From: Myrica gale
Taxonomy: Eukaryota; Streptophyta; Magnoliopsida; Fagales; Myricaceae
Length of the DNA: 64,000 nucleotides
Assembly: GCA_963930655.1 (NCBI GenBank)
Contig: OZ005604.1
Span: forward strand, 1,746,001 to 1,810,000
Reading direction: 5' to 3'
Shown here: positions 45,549 to 58,364 of the stretch, piece by piece
Numbering within the stretch: the stretch's first letter is position 1
Layout of the letters: every line of letters begins with the position of its first letter
Program-made: the position numbers and the translations under genes
Notes under the pieces: model-generated
The model's input: only the letters and a program-made list of their open reading frames with translations
What the model was told of the DNA's origin: nothing
Databases searched by the model: none

Positions 45549-47886
45549 GGCAGAAGGAATGAAAGAGAGCCAAAGAAAGAGAGAGAGAGAGTGGGAGAGA
45601 TTGTGTGCTTGTGTTAGGGAGAGAGAAATTATAAAATCTGAGGCACACGAGCACACTAGGAAATGGTGCAAAATGAGAGACTTATGGGGTATGGGCTGGC
45701 TAGGGGGGGTGGGGTATTGGGGTTTTTAAGATACATGGAGGTGGTCTTATGAGGAGTGTGAATGGGGGACATGGAGTGTCTGAGTGTAGGGTTCTTGGGG
45801 AACATTTAATAATGGTTTATGCAATGTGGAGCTTGTTTTTTAAGACTGGGTTAGACCAACTTAGTATTATTTAGACCATGGCTTATTGAGTTGCTTTACT
45901 TTGATTTGCAAATTTTTTATGTGGTAAGTTTGATTTTGGGGCTTTCATAACATTATTTTTCCGCCGAACGCCGCACCTGGGAACTGCTGCTATTTGTCGC
46001 TTTTTTGGGGGGCTATCTGATACTTCCACCTGCCGGTAAGGCTCTACCGACGACAACCACACGTCCAATTTAATTTAGTCCACCTGAAATTAATGTCCAA
46101 AATAATTGTATAATATCATTTTTTTTTGCTGAATTCTATAGGGATTTTTCGGTAAATGGAAAGGAAGAGAAAATACAATAGAATTCTTCTGTATTTAATT
46201 TTTCCTTCATTGCTGTTGGGTGCAAAAGGCTTGAAAATAGGGTCCGTTTAGAAGATTTCTAAATGGTCACGAAACTAGTGCTCTTCTGTCGAATAGTCTG
46301 CAATCTTAAGGAAGTCTTGTAAAGTTGGCGCTGCCTGCATGCCCTCGTGCAGTATGCTGCTCCATTTATCACATGAGACAAAAATAGTACCTTAAAGTAG
46401 CAACAAACTAAGCTGCTTTGCACTTGGGTCATCATTTCCTCTCAGAGCGTATGGCCTATACCAGTTCTTACCCACTCCCCTTTTTGTTGCACCTTTTCAC
46501 TAGGAACTACGCATATGGCAACATTTGATGATGTTTTCCATTAAGGTTGCATGCCCTTTTTTTTGGGTAATAATGCACTGGATGCCAAACCATAATCCCA
46601 TTATTAATTACCCGTTTTACATGCTTATTAACTAAAATTTTCATTATTTTCTAATTAAAACTTTAATAATTAGTCTCTCTCTCTTGCCCCATTTGGTTGC
46701 ATGGTAGCTTGTAGCTTAGGCTGCAGCTTTCTGGAGTGCATTGGACGATATTTTTCACTTTTGAGCGGAAAGAAAACAACTTGGCTGGCTAACCTTTTGC
46801 TCAACATCAGAGCAAGACTAACCAAAACCCAAAAAAAAAAAAAGAGAACTCACAGCTGTAGAGAAGTGGGAGCGACAAAAGGGGCACACGTCCCTTTGGA
46901 GTTTGGATCAAATATAAAAAGGGTAGGGACAACAATGGAAGAAGCTTAAAGTGTAACGAGAACAGCGATGGGTTCTTCATCTAACTAAGGAAAATGGCCG
47001 TTTCCGTAAGAAAGTACAGTCCTTGTCATGGTCCTTACTTCAGCTAGACTCGCTCCATGCACATCTTCCTTCCAAACCATTTAAAGCCCCCAGCGTAAAT
47101 CTGATGGGTTCCGTTGGAATTAGCGCGCAAAGCTAACAACGTGACGTTATCAACATTTATTCCAGTCATTTATAGCATCACCGATGCACATGGTACCCAT
47201 ACGAGCTGCCTGAAAAATGGTGCAAGTTTTCTTCACTACTTTACTGAAAATGGAATGAAAATATCTTGAATTTTTTTTTAATTCGAAAGAGGACGTCTTG
47301 AGTGATCAGAGCATCACTCTGAGAAACAGTTCTTTTGATCTGCACCTTTCGATGGGAGTCTTCACCAAGATTACCGTTGAATCTTTTGATATATCTACAT
47401 GGAACTAAACATATAATAAAGCAATTTAGAAAAAAAAAACATATAATAAAGCAGGATTTGAGGTCAAACTTTGTAAGGGGACTGCCTCAGCTACATTCCC
47501 TATACCCAAAAAGTAATTTTCTGATCGGTGTAGCAATCCTGGGCATTGGGTTTCCATATCCTCTACAGGCTACAGCATGTGTTTCGGATGAGGTGGACAC
47601 TTGATCGCTACACACATTTCATAGTGGAAAAGGCCAGTACTAGGATTGGTGCAAAAAGGAAGAAAAAAAAGCACATCAACACGTACCGAATACCATTTAC
47701 ACATCAAGAAGTAAAAGCTCCAAGATCTCCAGCAAACCCAAAATGAGATCTTAATCGAGACTCGGATGTTAAAGGAAAAACGAAAATAGCGGGTTGTGTA
47801 AATTTGCTGATTGGATCATACACAAACTGTAGGCTATATGATGTTCCCCAAAAGAGTGAAAATCCATTTGCCACTTTTTCAACTCC
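45549..47886. other. LBD16 upstream region and PARP1 3' flank
   Basis: GA-rich 5' UTR of LBD16 (45560-45630), then AT-rich DNA with no further gene. One possible auxin-response core is noted in the LBD16 entry. Nothing coding is seen up to the PARP1 stop at 47887. Confidence 0.5.
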
Positions 47887-50800
47887 TCATCTCTTGTGAT
47901 GAAACCTCACCTTCAACAAGAACTGCATCTTGACCTGTCCAATATGAGAACCCCCAAACTCAGTCACATGCCACATTCACACGTACTAACCATAAAAGAG
48001 CACAAATATGAATAAAGCAGAACGTAGTATTGGTCCACGAAAAGAAAGACCATCTTAGCGACAGTCTGGCCCAACTACCAAGCATTATCAAATTTTAAGT
48101 TGGCAGGTGCCAGTATGTCCACCCTCAAGATGAAATAAGCCAGTGCCAGTCCAAAGTTGTGGAAAAGCTACATCCCCCCAGCTAATTCCAAGAATTTTAC
48201 CTGGTCAGTTACAGTCTTCTTCCTCTCACACTCAACCACTTATCCCGATGACAGATTCACTTTATAAATATGCAGAAAATGGGGCAGTTTGGTCACTTTT
48301 TGCAAGTTGTCAACAAGTATTTATGTGACTTGGTAACAACTGATCTGTACTGCTCATGGCAGGTGTTTTCTAGTAACATCAACTAAGGGACATTGCAGCA
48401 GAACCAGCAACTTCAATCAATTTTCATGTCTTGTAGATCTATTTGAAGTTTAAATAAGCAGTTTATCCCTAGGAACAAGCGTACATGAAAATAAACTGCA
48501 AGTTGGAGACACAAGTGATGAAAAACAGGAAAACATACTTGAGCTGTATTGTAGACAATGTATTCATTATACATCAGCTCAGAGGCCTTGACATTTGATG
48601 GAACTGGTTTGCCACAAGGAACAACAATGTCATCCCTCCACTTCACATATTCCGACTCCTCAGGTACATTCTTGCCAAGTCCTTTCGTAGAGTGCTTTCC
48701 TCCAGGAGGCTTTTCTATATACTGAATGACAGAAGGAAAGAAGTCAAAAGGAAGAAAGTTGCAGAAGAAATAAAAAGTTCATCCCCAGCATGGGCTCTCT
48801 TTTTCTATAGAGAGAAATTGGAAAAGCTGTGGAAAAGACATTGCTTATAAATCAAATTTAAACCAAATGACTTGGACTCACTTTGGCCTTCTTGAGCTCA
48901 TAGACCTGCCCCAGAGCAACTTCACTAAGAAGCATTAGGCCAATAGGATTTTTCTTATCGGTGTAGCAATACTGAGCACTCTTACTTACTAGGTCAGCAA
49001 AGTAAACCCCTTTGCCAAACTACAATCCAAAACAATGATTTTCAATCAGGTAGAAAAGTAGTTCATAAATCATATATGCATAAAAATAAAACAAAAGATG
49101 CATGCACACGCATGCATGCTAGCAGAGATACACGGACAAAGAAAGAGAGAACCATATAGCCAGTTGCCGGAGCTTCAGGAGGAGCTATTCTCAGTCCCTG
49201 GCTGAGTATTCCCACAAAATTTGTCAACCGAGAACCTGGAGAAAATAAAATATTCATATCTACTTCAACATACAAAAAACCCTCATAGATCCTCACAAAC
49301 CTTTATCTAGAACAGACTGAGAAAGTACAGTCATGCATAACTCACAGCAGAGAAATCAGCACCTTGACTCACCATGCCAAAGGAGCATTCTGTTCTGAAG
49401 CTTCTCTCTGTAGGGAGCAAATTTATCTAATTCCCCTTCTCTTTCAAGTGAGAAAACTTCCTCGAGTTCAAGAGTCCAATCCTGATGACATTACCAGTTG
49501 CTGGAATTAGTTTGTCAAAAATGAAAAGAAATAAACAAGCATCAAAGAATCATTTCCAGCAGCATGAGAGTCCTCTCTCAAAGATAATCCACCTTATGCG
49601 TAGGGGCATGAGTAGTAAGGAGGTACTTCTCAATCAACCGATAATCTTCACTATCATGAGGCAGGGGAGCAATATCACAATGGAGCTTCATATACTTTTC
49701 ATCTAGGGAGTCATCACTATCAGAATCGAAGCCCACTAATCTGGAAGCTATTTCAATATCCTGGAGGGTTTCTAGCATTTTAACCTACGATGGAAGAATA
49801 AACAGGGTACTAATAATTAGTCCTTGTACCAAACTACATGAGGTAGAAGAATGCGCAATTTAATTTAAAAGCTAAATTTCATCCATGTCAAGTACAATGC
49901 ATTAGAAATAATGATATTCATGTCTTTGATTTTTCCACACTTTTAGAACCTCTGAAGAGCACACACCATTCCCTAAGGAACTTCCAAGGTAAAAGTTTCC
50001 ATAGTTACGCACATTTCTTGGCTGGAAGTGTCTAAAAGACACAAAAAGCTATCGTGGTCTGATCATATCAATCTTACCCAATTTTTGTACGAACTTTCTC
50101 TACAAATTTCTACGATGTGCTTTAAAGTTCCAACTATGGCAAGATTCATCCAAAAAAAACTAATAAGTCACTTCCATGCCTAGGCATTTATTTTGATCTG
50201 CCTTGATTTTGATTGCGTGTTTTATATAAAAACTACGACCATAATAAATTTAACAGGACAAATAATTAATTGTGTATGGAATGGCATAGAGAGTATGTAT
50301 ATGGGACATATGAAATGTTTTTCTCTGATATTTCATATTCACTATAGAAGGCAATAAAAACAACGCAAACAAGGAAAAGACAACCAAAGTCCCCACACAA
50401 ACAAACAGAAGTTAAAGAAGTCTCATTACTAGACTTGTGGCACAACCAAAGGGGGCAACAAAAAGCGAAATATGTTTGCATAGCTGAAATATTATGCAAA
50501 TGTAGCTCAGATACAATCAAAATGCAATTTATAAGTCCTTCAACGCACAATGTCACAACCACAAGCCCAACAGATCCAGCTGTCAGGTAGGAACTGCTCT
50601 TTAGATGCAAAATGAAAATTCAGTTCATTTTTGCAATTGGAATTCAGTTTTGGTTTATGGGATTAGCCTGAAATATGAATAAAATGAACAGAAATAGTTT
50701 CTAAAAGATTTTAGGGATTGTGATTGATTTCCAGAGGAACAGACTAGAAGGGATGCTCAAAAGCAGGGGTTGGACAAAATCTAAAATATGAGCAAATGCC

Positions 50801-53800
50801 CTAAGATCCTTAATAAGCCTCTCATCATATTTGATTGAATACTTTAATATAAATCAAGGAGCTTGTAGCAAAATTATTACAAAAGATTAAGAAAATTTCA
50901 CAATAGACCCCTTTAATCAGTTGAAAAAAGAAATGGGCAATAGCTACTACATAAGAGTACACGCCACCTAAAAGAGTAAATTAAATGAAGTTTTCACAAT
51001 AGTACAACAGGCTTAGCAAAATAAACAAATAAATATCCATATGCTAAAAGCGAAAAGAATGAGACACCCCTCCACACTTGATTCTGTACCTTTGACTTGA
51101 AATCATCCTCATCTCTAATAATATGTGGGTGAATGGAAGGGATAACAGTAAAAAACCGATTGCTGGCATCAATAATCAAGCTTTCCTTGACAGAAGCGTC
51201 ACGATCATTATTATTTAGCAGGTTCTGTATTTCAGTTAATGCCTCAAAACCTGGGGGGGGGGGAAGGGAAATTTTGAAGTTAATGAACAGTTGCTTATAA
51301 TTGTTTGCTTCTGTAGAAAATTAAGTAGAGAACAAAATAGCTTCATATCCCAAGCGCAATACGAGATTCTTGAAGTCAACTACCTTTTTGGATATTGCTT
51401 TTGCTCAGTTTTCCCAGAGGCATTTCTGCCATGTTAATCTCAAACTCCAACATGGCAGCTCTGTAAAGTCCAAAGATTTAGCTTTGAGGCACATATATCC
51501 TCAACTGAAAAATAATTAATTCAAAGTGAAATAATGTCTCCGTTTGAAAACCTGTATGTTTCCACATTAAAGAGCATCTTCATCAATTCTACTAATGCAG
51601 GAGCTAGAAGATTGCTGTCTGCGTCATTTCGTCTGTGCTTAGACACCTGTTTGTTAACTCCATAATCCTACAAGTTCCAAATAATTGAATGACTATAAGA
51701 TATGACTACTACCAAATTAAGCAGTGGCAAAACATAAATAAATCACTAAAATCGTATTACAATATCCAATGGGAAAAATCTGCCGGGCTGCTTCTGAAAA
51801 TTTTGCTTTTGCTCCCATGCCTCCCACGGATTCCCAGTCTTCTCAAGGAACAGACGTTTGAATTCACGAATTGCATCTGACTTTGACATTTCGTCCAATT
51901 TGTTTCCGCCAATTTTGTCATTTCCCACTCGACCCCATTTACGAAACACATAGCAATCTGAACCACTATCATCCTGAATTATTTGGAGTATGTAGTAACT
52001 TGACATGGGCAAATACAAAAAAAATTAGATTCACATACAGATGATTATATACCAAATCTCAGAGAAACATGGCGGAATAATGAATTTGTAAAGGTAGAAC
52101 AGAAATTAGCGAGTCAATCTATAGCGTAACTATTGGTATAAAACTATTACAAGAAAAAACTATTAAGGTAAAAAGAATAGTTTAATATGATCCCGAGAGC
52201 ATGCAAGAACGGTTTGGCAACAATCTCAATTCTCGATGGGCAACGGCAAATAATTCATCAAAATGATGAATTGAAAAGCATGTTGTACATTCGGCTCGCA
52301 ATGCCAACAGAAAATTTCTGCTCATCCCTTGACTAAAATTTCACCCCAAGAACGTAAAGCTTTAGTGCTTCAGTATTGCAACTGGAACAATAAAAACAGA
52401 TCCTAATGTGCTGTTGGGCCATAGGCCTAGAATGTTGCATTTATTTGGTTTTAAGCAAGGGAAAAGCAGAAATATTATTCATAAAAAATAAATGTACAAA
52501 AAGTCATTAAAGGCTGGAAAACAACAAAATTTACCTATTAACACCAGTTGATAAGTCAGACATGCTCAAAGTAGTGTTATAGATGCTTTTCCCATCCTCA
52601 AGGATGTGACCTGTATCTTGGAGGCCAGAAGATTCGTGCACAGCACTTCGCCCTTTTACTTTGACAGTAATCATGCTGGAGGCCTCACCAATGGCTTCAA
52701 CTTTGTACAAATCATATGGAAGCTTCTTCTGTCTTTTAATGCAATCGGCCAGATAATCCTCTCTAAGAATTGGTAACTTCATTTTCCTATTGATGAAATC
52801 ATTCCAAGCAAAATGAAAAAATTTAATTATATAGGAAAATTACTGTAGACCAGCAATTTGAGAGCAGATTTACCTTGCTTTCCTAGTCTCAGCATTTTGA
52901 TCATCTAGCACTCCTCTCACAACTAAGCAATCAGTATCTGCATTTCGATTTGTCAAGAAAACAACAAAATTGTATCAATGTCCACAGCAGCACATCCACA
53001 TCTTGAAGACAGAAGACTTTAAATTCAAGATTCAGCTGAAGGATCATGTAACCTTTCTTGATCTTTTTATGAATAATTCCACCTGCCCCCTCAATTTCTC
53101 TCTTAAATTCATCCTGCAAAATCACCCTTTATCAGATCAATTGAACTACTGAATTAGTAATGACGGACCCGAAACTGCATTACATATGTTCAATGTATAT
53201 GCCGAATCAACTTAAGGATATATAGAGGAAGCAAAAACCATACCATCAATTCCTTAGGTAATCCAGACATAGAAACTCTCAAATCTCCCAAACTGTCGCT
53301 TTTTGACGATTGAGGTTGGCGATCAGCAGATTGACTTCCAGAAGCATTATTGTTTGCTGGTGGAGGCAGTATCCGAACAGGTTTGGTCTTCTTTTGTGAC
53401 TTAAACCACTGCATTTGATTGAATAAAACAAGTTACTGTGTGAAGTACAATAGCACATCACAAGAGTATAAGTTGAAGACCTTGATAAGGTACTGATTAT
53501 TTGTCTCTTCTGGAACTCTCCACTTCCCTGTCACACGTTCCGGTTCGCGAGTAGAGTATGAACATTTGCTCCATGCCGATAAGAACCCATGGCACTGATA
53601 TAAGCCTCCAGAACAGCGAAGAGAACCAGAACAAATTGGGCAGCTAGAAAGTGCTCCAAACATCATCCCATCCGCGCTAAACATGAAACGCAACAGACAA
53701 TACCATCACTCCCAATGGAAGGGATTTGATGATCTAAAATAGTGGTAATTATCGACTTGTAAACAATTTATAAATCCAATCAAACCACATTCAACCAAAT

Positions 53801-56664
53801 ATCTGACATAGGATGACGTCCAAAGAAGAAGTTTCAGATGTTCATGTCAAAACTTATCTATCAGGACAATCGTAATAACTAACCAGTACTTGTAAACTAA
53901 TACTTCTAGGCTAGTATCAAGATTGCCTCCTTTTACGAGTAAATCCATGACAATCAACCAAAAAGAAAACAAGATCCATGACAAAGCTTGAAGGCAATCT
54001 ATCGAAAAATTTACACAGAAAGCCTCTCTCAAATAGAGGCTCCAAGATTACATAAGAAAAGTTACCAGCGTTCCCGCAAATCAAGTTCTGATCTTGTTGA
54101 ATCTTGACCATTGACTTCAAGCATTTCCCGCATCTCTGCTATCGTCACATGTTTTTTAAGATCGTCTTTGAGAGCCCACAGTTCTTTAGTTTGGGTCTCT
54201 AGTTTACTCTCCAATCCAGCACTGTTACCACTGCTTGCTGAAATGTCTCCCACAGTCTTAGCAACTTTGGGCTTCTGATCACTACTAACAACTTTTTTGC
54301 GTTTTACGCCAGATTTAGAAGTTGATTGTTGCATGGGTTCTTTTTTCTCTTGTATCTCAACTTTAGCATCTGAAAGGGAAATTACAGTGAGAGAGATAAT
54401 AACCAGCCAAAGACATGGGTTCTGAGGCGGTTACAGCCTCAGAAAATAACCTCCTATAAAATCAAAATGATGTTAATACCACTCTTTGCAGTGGAAGGAA
54501 TCTTCTTAGCCAGTGCACAGACAGCTGCCTGGTCAGAAGCCGAGAGGCTATTCCACCCAGACAACTTCTCCACCTGGGTAGATGGATGTAACTCCAAAAA
54601 ACAGTTGCTGTGGTTCCACACCAAGCCCCTAGCTCCTTGGCCATCAGGCTTGGTAGATACACGAACCTAGAGGTAAAATAGTGAAAGCATCAACATCAAG
54701 GAATATTCAATAGGAATTTTATGCATGACTAGCAACAATAATTCAACAACTCTGCGAAAAGGAAAAAAAAGTTGAGAAAATTCAGGCACCAATCTTCCAG
54801 AAAAAAATATCTTCATCTCCACCTTTAGGAAGTACCGTGTTGTCTCAGATGTTGATCCAACTTTGAGAATTAAACTCTTGCATTGGTAAATATAAATTTT
54901 AAAATTGCTTTGAGGACTTCTAAAATACCTTAAACAGCTCTTAAGTCAAGTTCTTCATTTTGGACATTAACTACACTGAGGTCCAAAGTAGTATCTCCTT
55001 CCCAAAATATCTCAGAATTCCAGTCTTTTTTTCCCCCAAGTCTGCTTATCTAACTATAAAGCCTGAATATGTCCTAAGTCATACAAGGTCATGAGAAGTG
55101 GCCACTTGGAAGAGTTTTGGTCTCGGGTAGCTCAAGGTGCTGATTCAGCAGCAGACACCTGACTCCCCGCCAAACACTTGAAACAGCCTGATCTTATGCT
55201 TTCAATATATTTAACAGGAGCCTAAATTTCCAGATCCTTTTCCACAGAAAATCTGAAAAGTATCTGGTAGATTCAAATGTTATGACTAGTCATCTATGAA
55301 AGTAGAAAAAGACGAAAGAAACATAGAAACCAACCTCCCCTTTCATAATCTTTTGGCTGCAATGCTTGCAGGTAGCACGAGAAGTTTTTGAAACTTCAAT
55401 GCCACATTCCATAGAAGTAACAGCATTTGTACTCGAGGAAACACCACCCTCGACATACTTCCTGATCTTCTGCTGATCTTCCCAACGGAGTAACTCAATG
55501 CCTTCAACATCATCAATGCTAAACGCATACAAACTTGGCAGTTATTTACTGCATCTAACTGATTTACTCAATCAAAACAATGAGAAGTAATACAAGCATA
55601 CATACGATTTTATCTGCTTCGATTTCTTCAGTATGCAATCAGCATGGTTCCACATCTGATTCAGAAACAAATACATGGCAGTCTTGTAAAGAAGGATGAT
55701 TTGAAAGTTATAGATTCCGATTTACCTCAGAAAATACCAAACCATCAATGATACTAGATGCTTGTAATCAATCTGACTGTACAACTTCCAAACAACACAG
55801 AAAAGCTAATCACACCGAACCATATAAAACTCAAACTCCGCTGTATCTTTTAAATCTTTTTTAAAGTGAATGTAAATGGAAGGCACATATAGTTCTAGGA
55901 GGCCGCCAAAGGGTGGCTAGGGGATTTCCTCAATAGAAGAAAGACAATAATGAAACAATAACACAGAGATGCCATTCATAAGAACAAACGACAGCATTTT
56001 GAGCTAACACGAGGATGGAATTATTTTGAAGTCCAACTCCACGTTGCTATGGCTATTTTCTGATCTCTTAGGTTCTAAATCCCAACTAATACGTCATACA
56101 TGGACAATATATGCTACGTCTACAGGATGGACCTTAACTAGCTGCATTCATGGATGTACCTCAAAAGCTTAACCAGCAATTAGCCAAAGACCCATTATCT
56201 TAGCCGCCCTAGATAAGAACGCCAAAATAAAAATTTAAAAGTAAAAATTAACTGGACGGCTTTAAAAAGTCTTAAAATCTCCTCCCCCCAAAAAAGGTTA
56301 TCCATTGTACAAAACAAGAACTTTTCCAAAACCATCGGTCATCGACTTGAAATTGGTTGTTGTCACTCAAAAGGAGCTATTACCAAGTATCAGGAAGAAG
56401 AAGAAAATGGAAATGGGTTTCACATAACCCAAATGCAGAAACGATGAAAAGAACAAACAGCAACATTCAGATGTTCACGAAGCCAAACCAAGAAAGGAAA
56501 TAGGAGGAGGAGAAATATACGGGCATGAAGCCATCGAATTGGGTGGCTTGGACCATCTTGCCGAGGCGGAGCACCTCTTTGGCGATGGCGTTCTTGCATG
56601 TCTTGCACGACGACCGCGACGACTTGGCGTACTCCGCCTTCCATGGCTTCTGAGGGTTCGCCAT
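47887..56664 (-). CDS. PARP1: poly(ADP-ribose) polymerase 1 (PARP1), 20 exons
   Basis: Minus strand. Exons: 56521-56664, 55606-55655, 55335-55518, 54480-54666, 54066-54369, 53481-53676, 53244-53408, 53053-53113, 52874-52937, 52535-52786, 51761-51998, 51552-51667, 51384-51460, 51090-51250, 49593-49784, 49373-49481, 49153-49235, 48882-49019, 48539-48721, 47887-47934. All phases agree; the product is about 983 residues, the Arabidopsis PARP1 length. Domain order: two PARP-type zinc fingers (about 1-190, from [20 protein letters not shown]), PADR1/third zinc region (about 270-355, with [13 protein letters not shown]), BRCT (about 395-480), WGR ([12 protein letters not shown], about 550-615), helical regulatory domain (about 640-780) and catalytic domain. 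The catalytic H-Y-E residues are present: His in LLWHGSRL, Tyr in GVYFAD, Glu in YNEYIVYN. The nuclear enzyme binds DNA breaks and makes poly(ADP-ribose) from NAD+. No defect seen. The largest intron (49785-51089) has no other gene. Confidence 0.97.
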
Positions 56665-56699
56665 TGCCTTCTTCTCTCTGTCGTTCTCTCCAGTTAAGA

Positions 56700-58364
56700 G
56701 CTATGCTTGCTCACTCTCCCCCTCTATAAGACTATAAGACTATACATACAGCGAACATATTATACGTATCTGCACGTTAAGATGTGCTAAGGAATTTGTG
56801 GGTTCCATGGTTTGATGTTACGATAGCTTCCTTCGGAAAGCTTTGCGCTTTGTTTTATTATTTTGGTAGGATGGATGAAAAGTTTACAAAATTTAATTTA
56901 TTTAATTTTTATTAGAATTTGTACAAATCTATACGTATAGATGATTTCAAAATATTAGGAATATTTTTGCCTAACATCACCGTACGAGGATTTCGTCGTG
57001 ACCGTTCACTCCACAAAAGTTAAAAAAGTATACCACTCTTTTCACTTTCCCTGTCGGAGTTTCACAAGTGAGATAAAATAATAAATTTATTTGGGCTTCC
57101 TCCCCCAACGGCGTCCGCCTTCTTGCTCTGCTCTCACTTGCCTTCGGCCACAAAACGGATTAATTTCACAGCCTTATCTTTTGAACCTTGGAACCTTCGT
57201 GTGTAATCCAGTAATAATTATTGTTCATTAAGCTTTCTTGGTATTCTTTTGAGCTGCATTTAAAATATGTATGTTTGTAAAAAATTCTAGAATTCAGTAA
57301 ATTTCAACAAAATTTACAAAAAAAAAATCTAAAATTTTAAAAATTTATTCATAAACACTAGATTTTTGCACAATCTTCAACAATTTTTCACACAAATTTC
57401 AATACATTTTCAAAAAAACAATTATAACAAATATTATATATCCATGCGTTTTCACCTAATTCCAATATTTTTTATTAAACAATTACATCAAATCATTTCT
57501 CTACATCTTTTTACAAACTCCAATAAAAATTAAATATCTTTAAAAAAATTTACCAACTTTTACACAAAAAACTTATAAAACTCTAATCTACATAAATATT
57601 CACAATTTTATTAAAATCTTAAAAATCTTACAATTTTTTACCAACCAAACATCCCATATTAGTCTCAATTTACAGTCACAAAAAGGGCAAAAAAAAACTA
57701 GAACCACATTTGTGGTTCCCCAAAGGGCAAGTCCATCCTCACTCCTGATTCCTTTGCACGCTCGAATAACCATAATGGTATGCTGTTGTTTTATATTCAG
57801 ATTCTGGCAGTACAACTTGCTCAAGAATAATCAAACAGAATACAATATTGGCCGAACTTGGGTTGTTCAGCAATCAAGTTAGCTAGATGATGTTGATCAA
57901 TTAATCTTTCGTCTCAGTCTATAGAAAAAGTGTTGTATATATTATCAACACCCAGCGATTGGCAGGTATGACATCCTCGCAGTATTCCTGATGATCACCA
58001 GTCTATGCCTTCATTAGAGACCAAAGCCAATAATAAGCTGTCTAACAGAGAGGACGAAAGAAAGGCACCCAATAGTGCCTTTTCCTATACTTCCGAAATA
58101 AACATTGAGAAGAGCATACTATCCAATTGAATCTTTCACGTGTATGTTCTTCATTAGAATACCCCAAGAGTAGTGATGAACTTGTCTATGTCATCGGTTG
58201 CCAGAACCATGCAATACAAGTCCAGAGATTGTGATTTCTCCAGCTTTCCTCTTCTTTTCCTTAACCAGTTTCTCGCCTGAACATCATGCTGAACCCTTTT
58301 TCATCTTGTAGCTCATTCTTCAAAAGATTCGCCTTGGTAAAACAATTGAAAGATGAAAAACCAT
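56700..58364. other. PARP1 upstream region and DOHH 3' flank, with a decayed repeat
   Basis: No gene. From about 57260 to 57650 the AT-rich sequence has inverted end-like phrases (atgtatgtttgtaaaaaatt and accaaccaaacatccc) and internal caattccaat-type motifs like those in 4491-5148, probably a diverged relative of that MITE. Confidence 0.45.

Noticed and set aside
45549-45671. Upstream extension of the LBD16 frame (another ATG at 45671)
   Set aside because: The extra residues translate the GA-repeat leader into Ser/Leu-rich sequence. LBD16-type proteins start just before GSPCGACKF.
54467-54670. Plus-strand 67-codon frame
   Set aside because: Antisense to PARP1 exon 4, a shadow of the real coding sequence.
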